From Fodinibacter luteus (lineage in GTDB: Bacteria > Actinomycetota > Actinomycetes > Actinomycetales > Dermatophilaceae), in assembly GCF_039541575.1 (NCBI RefSeq), contig NZ_BAABGM010000012.1, positions 53,769-117,768 on the forward strand: DNA of 64,000 nucleotides. Reading direction: 5' to 3'. Each line of letters begins with the position of its first letter. Position 1 is the first letter of the stretch. Shown in pieces: positions 17,306 through 25,988 of the stretch. The translations under genes were made by a program, and so were the position numbers. The notes beneath the pieces were generated by a model. That model had not been told where the DNA came from. It did not search any database and saw nothing but the letters and a program-made list of their open reading frames with translations.

Positions 17306-18733
17306 TCAGGCGCGCAGCGCCTGGGCGAGCTGGCGGAAGTCCTCGACGAGGGTCGACATGTCCTCGTCGGTCGTGACGAGGGAGACGAGCCACTGCTCGT
17401 CGAGTCCCGGCGGGGTGAGGATGTGGCGGTTGACCCCCCACAGCCAGGACAGCTCCGCGAGGCGGAAGTCGGTCGCCTTGTAGTCGCGGTAGTTGCGCAC
17501 CGGGGTCGGCGACCACGTGACGCAGCCCTTGACGCCGAGGCCGACGGTGTGGGCGGGCAGCTCGTACTCGTCGATGATGGCGTCGATGGCCCGCAGGGCC
17601 CGGACGTTGACCGCCTCGGCCGCCGCGAGCGCCTCGTGGGTGCAGATCTCGTCGACGGCCCGCGCCGCCGCCATGACGAGGGGGTTGCCGTTGTAGGTGC
17701 CGAAGTGCGCCATCCGCCCGTCGACGACGACCTCCATGACCTCGCGCCGGCCGCCGAACGCCGCGAGCGGCAGGCCGCCGCCGATCGACTTGGCGAGGGT
17801 GATGAGGTCGGGTCGCACGCCGAGGCGCTGGGCGGCCCCGGCGTAGCCGGCGGTGAGACCGGTCTTGACCTCGTCGAAGACGAGCACGACGCCGTGCGCG
17901 TCGCAGGCCGCCCGGACCCCCTCGAGGTAGCCCTCGTCGGGCACGACGATCGACAGGTTCTCGATGACCGGCTCGACGACGAGCGCCGCGATGTCGCTGC
18001 CGTGCTCGTCGAGGACCCGGTTGAGCTGGCCGAGGTCGTTGTACGCGACGACGTGGACGGTGCCCGCCTCGACGTCGAAGGGCACCTGGGGCACAGGGGC
18101 GTCGGCCGGACCGATCTCGTCGAGCTCGGGCTTGACCGACACCTGCAGGGCGTCGTAACCGCCGTGGTAGCCGCCCTCGATCTTCACGATGGCCTTGCGG
18201 CCGGTGTAGGCGCGGGCGCACCTGATCGCGTACATGAGGGACTCGGTCCCCGAGTTCGTGAACCGCAGCATGTCGAGCTGGAACCGCTCGCAGAACCGCT
18301 CGCTCATCTCGGTCGCCTGGGGCGACGGGGTGACGAAGAGGGTGCCCGTGTCGGTGAGGGCCTGCGTGACCCGCTCGACGACCCGGGGGTTGAGGTGGCC
18401 GACGAGCATGGCTCCGAAGCCCATCGACAGGTCGAGGAGGCGGTTGCCGTCGACGTCGGTGAGCCAGGCACCGCGCGCCGACGCGATGGAGATCGGGTAC
18501 GGCTCCCAGTGCTGGAACGAGCTCGTGACCCCGAGCGGCAGGGTGCTGCTCGCCTGCTCGTTGTGCGCCCCCGACCCCGTCGACCACGACGTGAAGCGCT
18601 CCCACTCCGCCGCGAGCAGCCGCTCGACGACGGCCGGGTCGACCGGCCGGCTCGAGGCCGGGAGGCGGCGGTAGGTGCCGGGGTCGTGCGCGGGCAGGGC
18701 CGGCGCGGCTCCGGTCTGCAGGTCCTGGCTCAT
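17306..18733 (-). CDS. Class III aminotransferase, HemL-like
   Basis: A 475-residue PLP enzyme related to glutamate-1-semialdehyde 2,1-aminomutase and other class III aminotransferases. It shows LTDVDGNRLLDLSMGFGAMLVGH, RFTNSGTESLMYAIRCARA, the GGYHGGYD loop, LVFDEVKTG, and the PLP lysine in LAKSIGGGLPLAAFGG. It is longer than typical HemL (about 430) and stands alone, away from haem genes, so an amino-acid or amine transaminase is equally likely. The ATG at 18733 is preceded by GGAGGAG. Confidence 0.8.
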   Translation of the reverse strand: MSQDLQTGAAPALPAHDPGTYRRLPASSRPVDPAVVERLLAAEWERFTSWSTGSGAHNEQASSTLPLGVTSSFQHWEPYPISIASARGAWLTDVDGNRLLDLSMGFGAMLVGHLNPRVVERVTQALTDTGTLFVTPSPQATEMSERFCERFQLDMLRFTNSGTESLMYAIRCARAYTGRKAIVKIEGGYHGGYDALQVSVKPELDEIGPADAPVPQVPFDVEAGTVHVVAYNDLGQLNRVLDEHGSDIAALVVEPVIENLSIVVPDEGYLEGVRAACDAHGVVLVFDEVKTGLTAGYAGAAQRLGVRPDLITLAKSIGGGLPLAAFGGRREVMEVVVDGRMAHFGTYNGNPLVMAAARAVDEICTHEALAAAEAVNVRALRAIDAIIDEYELPAHTVGLGVKGCVTWSPTPVRNYRDYKATDFRLAELSWLWGVNRHILTPPGLDEQWLVSLVTTDEDMSTLVEDFRQLAQALRA

Positions 18734-18946
18734 CGGGCGTCTCCTCCCCCACCCTCGGGTGGGCTGTCGGTTAGCGTCGGTCTCCGGCGGCTGGTCGTCG
18801 CACGCGCACAGCCACGGATACCGCGACGATACACGATGCTCACCTTCGGAATCCGATGCCCTCGGCGTATCCGACACACGGTCCCGCAAACGTGCCCGTG
18901 CGGCATCCCGACCAGCGGCGAGCGCACGGCCTACGCTGGCGGCACC

Positions 18947-20128
18947 ATGGAGTGCGACTACTTCGACGCCGGCCGCTGCAGGTCGTGCACGCTCCTGGGC
19001 ACGCCGTACGAGGTGCAGCTGGCGGACAAGCAGGATCGGGTGGCCGGCCGGCTCGCCCCGGTCGCCGCGCAGCTCGCCTGGCTCGAGCCGGCCCGCAGCC
19101 CCGCCTCCCACTACCGCAACAAGGCCAAGCTCGTCGTCGGCGGCCGACCCGGGAACCCCACCCTCGGCATCCTCGACGAGCGCGGGCGCGGCGTCGACCT
19201 CCGCCGGTGCGGGCTGTACGAACCCGGGCTCGCCGCCACCTTCGACCCGCTGCACCGCTTCGTCGCCGACCTCGGCCTCGAGCCCTACGACGTGCCGGCC
19301 CGGCGTGGCGAGCTGAAGTACCTCCTGATCACGCACTCCCCCGACGGCGAGCACCTCGTGCGCTTCGTGCTCCGGTCCGAGCGCCATCTCGGCGACCTGC
19401 GGGCCGCCCTCCCCCGCCTGCTCACCGGCCTGCCCTCGGTGCGAGTGGTCACCGCGAACCTCCACCCCGAGCACAAGGCCGTGCTCGAGGGCGACACCGA
19501 GGTGGCGCTGACCCCTCGCACCCACCTGCCGATGCGGGTCGGCGACGCCACCCTGCTGCTCGGGCCCGGCGCGTTCTTCCAGACCAACACGACCGTCGCC
19601 GCGGCGCTGTACCGCCAGGCCCGGGACTGGGTCGCGGACGCCGCTCCCCAGGTCGTCTGGGACCTCTACTGCGGGGTCGGCGGCTTCGCCGTGCACGCCG
19701 CGGCCCCGGGTCGTCGCGTCGTCGGCGTCGAGACGTCCGCCGAGGCCGTCGCCGCGGCCCGTGCCGCGCGCTCGAACGCGCCGGATGCCGGCCCGGTCAC
19801 CTTCGTCGTCGGTGACGCCACGACGACGGTCCTCTCGCCCCCTCCCGACCTCGTGATCGTCAACCCCCCGCGGCGCGGACTCGGGCCCGACCTCGCCGCG
19901 TGGCTCGACGTCTCTCCCGCCGGCCACGTCGTCTACTCCAGCTGCAACGTCGACTCGCTGGCGCGCGACCTGGCGGCGATGCCGTCGCTGGAGCCGGTGA
20001 CAGGGCGCGTGTTCGACATGTTCCCGCAGACCCCGCACACCGAGGTGATGGTGCTCCTTCGCCGAGGCGGCGGGGGCGGTCGGGCCGGGCCGGCTGCGGC
20101 ACCCGCGCGTCTACGCTCGCGTCCATGA
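18947..20128 (+). CDS. RlmC-like 23S rRNA (uracil-C5) methyltransferase
   Basis: A 393-residue SAM-dependent RNA methyltransferase of the RlmC/RumB type. N-terminal Cys residues (C3, C11, C14, and the Cys in LRRCGLYEP) suit the family's 4Fe-4S cluster, and the usual TRAM domain is absent, as in RlmC. SAM motifs are LYCGVGGFAVHAA and VGVETSAEAV; the catalytic regions are IVNPPRRGLG and the nucleophile Cys in VYSSCNVDSL. A TACGCT hexamer at 18932-18937 is 9 bases before the ATG. The 3' end overlaps the DUF1028 gene by 4 bases. Confidence 0.88.
   Translation: MECDYFDAGRCRSCTLLGTPYEVQLADKQDRVAGRLAPVAAQLAWLEPARSPASHYRNKAKLVVGGRPGNPTLGILDERGRGVDLRRCGLYEPGLAATFDPLHRFVADLGLEPYDVPARRGELKYLLITHSPDGEHLVRFVLRSERHLGDLRAALPRLLTGLPSVRVVTANLHPEHKAVLEGDTEVALTPRTHLPMRVGDATLLLGPGAFFQTNTTVAAALYRQARDWVADAAPQVVWDLYCGVGGFAVHAAAPGRRVVGVETSAEAVAAARAARSNAPDAGPVTFVVGDATTTVLSPPPDLVIVNPPRRGLGPDLAAWLDVSPAGHVVYSSCNVDSLARDLAAMPSLEPVTGRVFDMFPQTPHTEVMVLLRRGGGGGRAGPAAAPARLRSRP
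20112..20124 (+). promoter_or_regulatory. Leaderless -10 element of the DUF1028 gene
   Basis: TACGCT at 20112-20117 lies 7 bases before the ATG at 20125, inside the end of the methyltransferase gene. The same hexamer precedes the methyltransferase itself. Confidence 0.4.
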
Positions 20129-20952
20129 CCTTCTCCATCGTCGCCCGCGACGGCGACGCCTGGGGTGTGGCCGTCGCGAGCAGGTTCCTCGCCGTCGGCG
20201 CGATCGTCCCGGCCGTGCGCCCGGGCGTCGGGGCGGTCGCGACCCAGTCGCTCGCCCGGCTCGCCTACCGCGACGAGGTCCTCGACGCGCTCGGGGTCGG
20301 CACGGACGTCACGACCGCCCTCGAGGCGGCCGTCGCAGCCGACGACGGTCGGGCGCTGCGCCAGGTGGGTGCGGTCGGGGTCACGGGGGCGGCGACGTAC
20401 ACCGGGGTGCAGTGCCTTCCCCATGCCGGGGGGATCGCCGCCGGCGACGACCGCTGCGCCTACGCCATCCAGGGCAACGTGCTCGGCGGACCCGAGGTGC
20501 TCGAGGCGATGGAGGCGGCCTGGCTCGGTTCACCGGGCGAGCCCCTCGACGCACGCCTGCTCGCCGCCCTCCTCGCCGGGGATGCCGCCGGCGGCGACTC
20601 CCGCGGCCGGCAGAGCGCGGCGCTCGTCGCGCACGCCCCGGGGGCGGGCTACGACGGGTGCGGGGTGCTCGCCGACCTGCGGGTCGACGACCACCCGGAC
20701 GCACCCCGCGAGCTGGCCCGCCTCCATGAGCTGGCCACGCTCGTCTTCGGCACCCCGCAGGACGTCCTGCCCCTCGACGACGGGCTGCGTGAAGAGGTCG
20801 CCGCCGCCCTGACCGTCCTCGGGCACGGCGGTCCCGACGTCGAGGCCGCGCTCGACGCATGGATGTCGGTGGCCAACCTGGAGAACCGTCGCTCACCGGG
20901 CGGCATCGACTCACGGGTCCTCGACGAGCTCCGCCGAGCCGTCGAGGGCTGA
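20125..20952 (+). CDS. DUF1028 (Ntn-hydrolase-like) protein
   Basis: A 275-residue protein with the DUF1028 N-terminus MTFSIVARDGDAWGVAVASRF, then GVGAVATQSLAR, YAIQGNVLGGPEVLEAM and a DGRSAALVAHAPG-type stretch, followed by a C-terminal peptidoglycan-binding-like half (LREEVAAALTVLG). The family has an Ntn-hydrolase fold and unknown substrates. It overlaps the methyltransferase gene in an ATGA quartet. Confidence 0.85.
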   Translation: MTFSIVARDGDAWGVAVASRFLAVGAIVPAVRPGVGAVATQSLARLAYRDEVLDALGVGTDVTTALEAAVAADDGRALRQVGAVGVTGAATYTGVQCLPHAGGIAAGDDRCAYAIQGNVLGGPEVLEAMEAAWLGSPGEPLDARLLAALLAGDAAGGDSRGRQSAALVAHAPGAGYDGCGVLADLRVDDHPDAPRELARLHELATLVFGTPQDVLPLDDGLREEVAAALTVLGHGGPDVEAALDAWMSVANLENRRSPGGIDSRVLDELRRAVEG

Positions 20953-21080
20953 CCCGCTCCTGACCCGGAGCGGCACAGTCCTGACCGCCGCTTTGCCCTC
21001 CCTTTGCCGGGTCCGACCTAGCGTGACCGGGTGTTGCCCGTCCCACTCCACCGGCCGGGCCCGACCCGAAGGAGCACCTC

Positions 21081-21905
21081 ATGAGCCGATCCCTCGCGCG
21101 CACCGCCGCCGCGGTCGCGGGGACGACCCTCGCCGTGACGTCCGCGCTCGCGGCCACCGCCTCAGCCGCGCCGACCGGCGACGGCACCGTGCCGACGTTC
21201 CAGGAGTTCGTCGCCTCCACCTTCCAGGACGAGGACAAGGGCTACGTCGTGAACGGCGACGAGCCGGCGACGAGCCAGGGCGCGCTGCGCCAGTTCTACG
21301 ACACGATGGTCGCCGAGCCCGACACGGCGATCGACGGCCTCATCGTCAACACGGTGCAGGGCCGGGACGACAAGTGGTCGGGTCCGCAGGCGCTCAACCT
21401 GACGTACTGCGTCAGCACGAAGTTCGGCACCGACTACAGCCGCGTCGTGTCGGCGATGACCGCAGGCGTGGGCCAGTGGGAGGCCGCTTCGAGCAAGGTG
21501 GACTTCGTCCACGTCCCCAGCGCGGACGGCAGCTGCACCGTGCGCAACAGCACGGTGCTCTTCTCGGTCGAGCCGACGAAGACCCAGCAGTACATCGCCC
21601 GCGCGTTCTTCCCGAGCACCCCGAAGTCCTCGCGCAACATCCTCGTCAACGCCAGGAGCCTTTTCAGCGCCGGATCCTGGACCCCGGCCAACATCATGGC
21701 CCACGAGCTCGGCCACACCCTGGGCTTCCGACACGAGCACACCCGGCCCGAGGCGGGCACCTGCTTCGAGGACAACAACTGGCGCCCGCTGACGGCCTAC
21801 GACTCGGCGTCGATCATGCACTACCCCCAGTGCAACGGCTCGTCCGACGACCTCAGCATGACCGACAAGGACCGGGCCGGCATCCGCGCGCTCTACGGCA
21901 GCTGA
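21081..21905 (+). CDS. Secreted matrixin-like zinc metalloprotease
   Basis: A 274-residue exported metzincin-type protease: signal peptide (TTLAVTSALAATASAAP), a propeptide-like region, and a catalytic domain with the zinc site HELGHTLGFRHEH (HExxHxxGxxH) and Met-turn SIMHYPQC. Four or more Cys residues (YCVS, SCTV, TCFE, QCNG) suggest disulfides. GGAGC precedes the ATG at 21081, and TAGCGT at 21019-21024 is a likely -10 giving a leader of about 50 bases. It shares the metzincin fold with the repeat-bearing peptidase at 41915 but has a signal peptide and no repeats. Confidence 0.88.
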   Translation: MSRSLARTAAAVAGTTLAVTSALAATASAAPTGDGTVPTFQEFVASTFQDEDKGYVVNGDEPATSQGALRQFYDTMVAEPDTAIDGLIVNTVQGRDDKWSGPQALNLTYCVSTKFGTDYSRVVSAMTAGVGQWEAASSKVDFVHVPSADGSCTVRNSTVLFSVEPTKTQQYIARAFFPSTPKSSRNILVNARSLFSAGSWTPANIMAHELGHTLGFRHEHTRPEAGTCFEDNNWRPLTAYDSASIMHYPQCNGSSDDLSMTDKDRAGIRALYGS

Positions 21906-21936
21906 CGGGACGGCATCCGACCACCCGGGGGTCGGC

Positions 21937-21973
21937 GGGACCCCTCGTGCTCACTCGAAGCGCGAGGGGTCCC
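21937..21973. terminator. Perfect 11-bp hairpin between convergent genes
   Basis: GGGACCCCTCG at 21937-21947 and its exact complement at 21963-21973 enclose a 15-base loop. The hairpin follows the metalloprotease stop and includes the last codons of the Sua5/YrdC gene, so it can terminate both. Confidence 0.6.
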
Positions 21974-22571
21974 CCGAGCCGACCCGCACGACCTCCGCGA
22001 CGCCGCTCGAGAAGTCGACGACGGTCGTCGGCTCCGTGCCGCACTCGCCCGAGTCGATGACGACCTCGACGAGGTGGTCGAGGGCCTCCTTGACCTGCCA
22101 GCCGTCGGTCATCGGCTCGGCGCCACCGGGAAGGATGAGGGTCGACGACAGCAGCGGCTCACCGAGCTCGGCGAGCAGGGCGCGCACGACCGGGTGGTCG
22201 GGGATGCGCACCCCGACGGTGCGCTTCCTCGGGTGCTGCAGGCGGCGTGGCACCTCGTGGGTGGCCGGCAGGATGAAGGTGTAGGGACCCGGCGTCGAGG
22301 CCTTGACGGCCCGGAAGACCGAGTTGTCGACGTGGACGAGCTGGCCGAGCTGGGCGAAGTCACGGCAGATGAGGGTGTAGTGGTGGCGGTCGTCGAGGCG
22401 GCGGATCTCACGGATCCGGTCCTTGCCCGCCTGGTTGCCGACCATCGCGCCGAGGGCGTATCCCGAGTCGGTCGGGTACGCGATGAGCCCGCCCTCGCGC
22501 AGCACCGCGACCGCCTGCGCGATGGCGCGCGGCTGGGGGTCGACCGGGTGCACGTCGAGGTAGCGGGCCAT
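21951..22571 (-). CDS. Threonylcarbamoyl-AMP synthase family (Sua5/YrdC/YciO)
   Basis: A 206-residue protein with the family core: GGLIAYPTDSGYALGAM at about residue 28, RHHYTLICRDF, PGPYTFILPATHEVP, KRTVGVRIPDHP and LLSSTLILPGG. True Sua5/YrdC makes threonylcarbamoyl-AMP for tRNA t6A37; this sequence is closer to the YciO-like subgroup (SGYAL and YTFIL variants), so the activity is less certain. ATG 22571 has a leaderless promoter. Confidence 0.8.
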   Translation of the reverse strand: MARYLDVHPVDPQPRAIAQAVAVLREGGLIAYPTDSGYALGAMVGNQAGKDRIREIRRLDDRHHYTLICRDFAQLGQLVHVDNSVFRAVKASTPGPYTFILPATHEVPRRLQHPRKRTVGVRIPDHPVVRALLAELGEPLLSSTLILPGGAEPMTDGWQVKEALDHLVEVVIDSGECGTEPTTVVDFSSGVAEVVRVGSGDPSRFE

Positions 22572-22583
22572 GGGCCAACCCTA
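22572..22583 (-). promoter_or_regulatory. Leaderless -10 element of the Sua5/YrdC gene
   Basis: On the minus strand TAGGGT (22583-22578) lies 6 bases before the ATG at 22571. Confidence 0.5.
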
Positions 22584-22594
22584 GGCCGGTCGCC

Positions 22595-22705
22595 TCAGCG
22601 GCGCAGGCCGCGGTTCCACAGCTCGACGGTCTGCAGACCCGGAACACCGCGAACGAGCACGATGAGGACGAGGCACGCGCCCATCGTCACGAGGAACGCC
22701 TCCAC
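22595..22705 (-). CDS. 36-residue single-pass membrane protein
   Basis: A short gene missed by size cut-offs. The GTG at 22705 follows GAAGGAGCG at good spacing. The product has one hydrophobic helix (FLVTMGACLVLIVLVRGV) and a basic tail ending in WNRGLRR. It lies between the OsmC gene and the Sua5/YrdC gene on the same strand. The function is unknown; the ribosome site, codon bias and amphipathic layout support translation. Confidence 0.55.
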   Translation of the reverse strand: MEAFLVTMGACLVLIVLVRGVPGLQTVELWNRGLRR

Positions 22706-22758
22706 GGCGTTCGCTCCTTCCGGCCCCCGGGTGGCTCCCGGCACCTCCCCGGCGCGGG

Positions 22759-23217
22759 TCAGGCCTCGCGCATCGCGACGGGGGCGCCGCGCTGCACGGT
22801 GCGGGACACGGTGCACAACCGGTCGCGGCTCTGCTCGATCGAGCGGGGCAGCCGGGCCCGGGCCCGGTCGCCGTCCTCGCCCTCCGGGAAGCGCACGGTG
22901 AAGGTCACCTCGATGTCGCCGAGGTGGTTCTCGACGCCGTCACGCAGCTTCTCGCCCTCGGCCGTGACGTCGAAGCGCACCGGCTCGGCGATCCGGCTCG
23001 TCATGTAGTCGACATCGGTGGCACTGCACGCCGCCATCGCCGTGAGGAACAGCTCGACGGGGGTGAACAGGGACGACTCCCCTCCCCCGCCCACGCTCAG
23101 CGTGCCGCCCCGAGCGTTCGTCACGAGGTAGGTGCCCCTCTCGGTGCGGGTCATCGTCACGCTGCGGTGGCCGAGCCCCGTGCCGCCGGTCGTGGTCTCG
23201 TGCTGCTCCTGCGCCAT
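22759..23217 (-). CDS. OsmC family protein
   Basis: A 152-residue OsmC/Ohr-like protein. It shows FTPVELFLTAMAACSATDV with one conserved Cys and the second reactive Cys near RDRLCTVSRTVQRG. OsmC proteins detoxify organic hydroperoxides through two cysteines. The ATG at 23217 overlaps the DUF1697 stop by one base (TGATG), so the pair is cotranscribed. Confidence 0.85.
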   Translation of the reverse strand: MAQEQHETTTGGTGLGHRSVTMTRTERGTYLVTNARGGTLSVGGGGESSLFTPVELFLTAMAACSATDVDYMTSRIAEPVRFDVTAEGEKLRDGVENHLGDIEVTFTVRFPEGEDGDRARARLPRSIEQSRDRLCTVSRTVQRGAPVAMREA

Positions 23218-23765
23218 CAGGCACCCCATCTGTCGTCGATGGCGCGCACCACGGTCAGGTCGCGCCAGGTGGTGGTCCGCCCGGTGATGCGCTCGATGCG
23301 GGCGTTCGTGAGCGTGGTCCGGTGGAAGCCGATCGTCAGCTCGGCGAGCACCTCGGAACCGAGGACGCGGGCCCGCTCGCCGGGCCGGTCCCAGGCATCG
23401 AGGGTGGTCGCCGCGTCGTCCGGCACCGGGCCGTCGGCGAACGCGAGGTAGCGCCGTGCGCCCGGCTCGAGCATCGGGGGGATGCCGTCGGCGGCCGACA
23501 GCGCCGCGCGCACCTGCGCGGGCGTGCGGACGATCGCCGGCACGTCGAACCCCGCGAACGCGCCGAGCACCTTGGACACCTCGGCCGCGACCGCTGCGGT
23601 CGACCGGCGGCCGCTGCGCACGAAGACGTTGCCGGACTGGATGTGCGTCGCGACGTCGGTGAAACCGGCATCCTCGAGGGCGGCCCGCACCCCGTCCATC
23701 CGCACGACCCGGCCGCCCACGTTGACGGCCCGTAGGAACGCGACGTAGGACGGCATGCCGCTCAT
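23217..23765 (-). CDS. DUF1697 protein
   Basis: A 182-residue protein with the DUF1697 start YVAFLRAVNVGGRVVRM, then THIQSGNVFV and a C-terminal TTLTNARIERITGR-type end. Function is unknown. It runs into OsmC and is divergent from the phosphatase gene 30 bases away. Confidence 0.85.
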   Translation of the reverse strand: MSGMPSYVAFLRAVNVGGRVVRMDGVRAALEDAGFTDVATHIQSGNVFVRSGRRSTAAVAAEVSKVLGAFAGFDVPAIVRTPAQVRAALSAADGIPPMLEPGARRYLAFADGPVPDDAATTLDAWDRPGERARVLGSEVLAELTIGFHRTTLTNARIERITGRTTTWRDLTVVRAIDDRWGA

Positions 23766-23794
23766 CCTCGCACCGGGGTGCGACAGTGGTGGGC

Positions 23795-24403
23795 ATGCCT
23801 CCAGCAGCCGAGCCGCAGGGCCGCCTCGTCCTCGTCCGCCACGGGGAGACGGAGTGGAGCCGCACCGGCCGGCACACCGGCCGCACCGACGTTCCGCTCA
23901 CGCCCGCCGGCGAGCGCGACGCGCGGCGGCTGCGGGCCCGGCTGGACGAGTTCGACCTCGCCGTCGTGCGGTCCTCGCCCCTCGTGCGCGCGCGGCGCAC
24001 GGCGGAGCTCGCCGGGTTCGACCCCGTCGCGGACGACGACCTCGTCGAGTGGGACTACGGCGCCCACGAGGGACGCACGACCGCGCAGATCCGCGAGGAG
24101 CTCGGCGACCCCGGCTGGCGGGTCATCGCCGACGGGGTCGTGCCCGGAGAGACGCCCGGCGAGACGATCGAGGAGGTGGCCGCACGGACCTCCCGGGTGC
24201 TCGAGCGGGTCGCCGGGCCGCTCGAGACGCGCGACGTCGCCCTCTTCGCCCACGGGCACCTCCTGCGCGTCCTCGCGGCGACCTACCTGCGCCGCGAGCC
24301 GCGGTTCGCGGCGCACCTGCTCCTCGACGCCGGGGGGCTGTGCGTCCTCGAGCACGAGCACGGCGTGCCGGCCATCCGCTCGTGGAACGACACCGGACGG
24401 TGA
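23795..24403 (+). CDS. Histidine phosphatase family protein
   Basis: A 202-residue phosphoglycerate-mutase-like phosphatase. It has the phospho-His loop LVLVRHGETEWS, a second Arg/Glu set in VVRSSPLVRARRTAEL and DYGAHEGRTT, and the C-terminal FAHGHLLRVL His. It is probably a broad-specificity or cobalamin/phosphosugar phosphatase. The ATG at 23795 is preferred over the GTG at 23786 because GACAGT sits 7 bases before it, a weaker version of the leaderless pattern. Confidence 0.85.
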   Translation: MPPAAEPQGRLVLVRHGETEWSRTGRHTGRTDVPLTPAGERDARRLRARLDEFDLAVVRSSPLVRARRTAELAGFDPVADDDLVEWDYGAHEGRTTAQIREELGDPGWRVIADGVVPGETPGETIEEVAARTSRVLERVAGPLETRDVALFAHGHLLRVLAATYLRREPRFAAHLLLDAGGLCVLEHEHGVPAIRSWNDTGR

Positions 24404-24413
24404 CCGACCCGGC

Positions 24414-25895
24414 TCAGGGCAGCGGCCAGGTGTGGACCGGCTCGTTGGAGTCCATGTGCACGGCGTACAGCTCGAGCATCCGACGCAGGGCCTCACGCCG
24501 CTCGACGCCCCGGTCCGCGAAGGCCTTGACCGCGCGCGTCGACCACTCCGCACCGTTGACGCCGGTCGTGCAGCGCCCCTCGATGACCCCGAGGTACCGC
24601 TCGCGCACGGCATCCGAGACCCCCCACTGCCGCAGCCCCTCGTGGGCGAGCGGGAGGAGGTGGCGCAGCACGAGCTCGTCGGCGGAGAGCTCGCCGAACC
24701 CCGGCCAGTAGAGCCGCGCGTCGATGCCGTCGCGGGCCGCGCGACGGAAGTTCTCCTCGCACGCGGCGAAGCTCATCTTCGTCCACACCGGGCGGTCCTC
24801 GTGGGCGAGCATCCGGATCGAGCCGTAGTAGAACGCGGCGTTGGCGAGGACGTCGACGATGGTGGGGCCCGCGGGCAGGACGCGGTTCTCGACGCGCAGG
24901 TGCGGCGTGCCGCCGACGATGTCGTAGATCGGCCGGTTCCACCGGTAGACGGTGCCGTTGTGCAGGCGCAGCTCGCTGAGCTCGGGGGCCACCCCGGCCT
25001 CGAGCTTGGCCATGGGGTCCTCGTCGCTCGTCTCGGCGAGCAGGGTCGGGAAGTAGCGGACGTTCTCCTCGAACAGGTCGAAGATCGAGGTGATCCACCG
25101 CTCGCCGAAGAAGACCCGCGGGCGCACCCCCTGGTTCTTCAGCTCGACCGGCCGGGTGTCGGTGGCCTGCTTGAACAGCTCGATGCGGGTCTCGGCGTGC
25201 AGCCGCTTGCCGAAGAAGAACGGCGAGTTGGCCGCGAGCGCGACCTGCGGCGCCGACAGCGCCTGGGCGGCGTTCCAGTGGGCGGCGAACTCGGCGGGCG
25301 CGACCTGCAGGTGCAGCTGCACCGACGTGCACGCGGACTCGGGGGCGATCGAGTCGCAGTACGTCGCCACGCGCTCGCCGGTGGGGCCCTCGATGTCGAG
25401 GTAGATGTCCTCGCCACGGGCGACGAAGATCGAGTCGTTGAGGGCGGTGTAGCGGTTGTTGCGGCTGATCCAGTCGCCCTCGTAGTGCTCGGGCATGATC
25501 GTCGGCAGGATGCCGATCGCGACGATCTTGGAGCCGACCTGCCCGGCCGCGCGGTCGGCCCGGTTGAGGCTGTCGCGCAGCTCGGTCTCGAGCTCGAGCG
25601 CGGCGTCGCCCGGGAGCGGCCGCGGGGGGACGTTGAGCTCGATGTTGTACTGCGCGAGCTCGGTCTGGTAGTCCTCGTCCGCGATCGCGGCGAGCACCTC
25701 CGCGTTGTGGAAGTGCGGCTGCATGTCACCGTCGACGAGGTTGAGCTCGATCTCGAGCCCGGTCATGGGGCGGTCGAACTCGAAGGAGCTCGTGTTGAGC
25801 ATCCGCTCGAAGACGTCGAGGTTCTGGCGCACCTTCTCGCGGTAGCGCTGCCGCTCCTCGCGGGTGTAGCTCTGCGCCTGCACCTCTGCTCCCAT
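24414..25895 (-). CDS. Glutamate-cysteine ligase family (GCS2) protein
   Basis: A 493-residue carboxylate-amine ligase of the GCS2 type. Visible features are TGLEIELNLVD with catalytic Glu residues, YNIELNVPPRPLPG, a long insertion ending in QLHLQV, and the C-terminal RVENRVLPAGPT and PAFYYG-like stretch. Family members ligate glutamate to cysteine or other amines. Mycothiol organisms do not use glutathione, so the substrate here is open. ATG at 25895; a TTG at 25907 is an inferior start. Divergent from sbcD. Confidence 0.78.
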   Translation of the reverse strand: MGAEVQAQSYTREERQRYREKVRQNLDVFERMLNTSSFEFDRPMTGLEIELNLVDGDMQPHFHNAEVLAAIADEDYQTELAQYNIELNVPPRPLPGDAALELETELRDSLNRADRAAGQVGSKIVAIGILPTIMPEHYEGDWISRNNRYTALNDSIFVARGEDIYLDIEGPTGERVATYCDSIAPESACTSVQLHLQVAPAEFAAHWNAAQALSAPQVALAANSPFFFGKRLHAETRIELFKQATDTRPVELKNQGVRPRVFFGERWITSIFDLFEENVRYFPTLLAETSDEDPMAKLEAGVAPELSELRLHNGTVYRWNRPIYDIVGGTPHLRVENRVLPAGPTIVDVLANAAFYYGSIRMLAHEDRPVWTKMSFAACEENFRRAARDGIDARLYWPGFGELSADELVLRHLLPLAHEGLRQWGVSDAVRERYLGVIEGRCTTGVNGAEWSTRAVKAFADRGVERREALRRMLELYAVHMDSNEPVHTWPLP

Positions 25896-25975
25896 GCGGC
25901 CACCCAACCACGTCGTGCGCCGACGTGGAACCCGGAACCCGCGTTTCGGTCACGGGCCGTGTCGGACGGACCTCC

Positions 25976-25988
25976 TAGCGTGGGACCC
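25976..25988 (+). promoter_or_regulatory. Leaderless -10 element of sbcD
   Basis: TAGCGT at 25976-25981 lies 7 bases before the GTG at 25989. Hexamer and spacing match the MFS promoter at 11979. Confidence 0.5.

Noticed and set aside
17222..17483. Plus-strand ORF starting MSALLPDARAPV at the AT-rich dyad
   Set aside because: It overlaps the end of the aminotransferase gene antisense and has no ribosome site.
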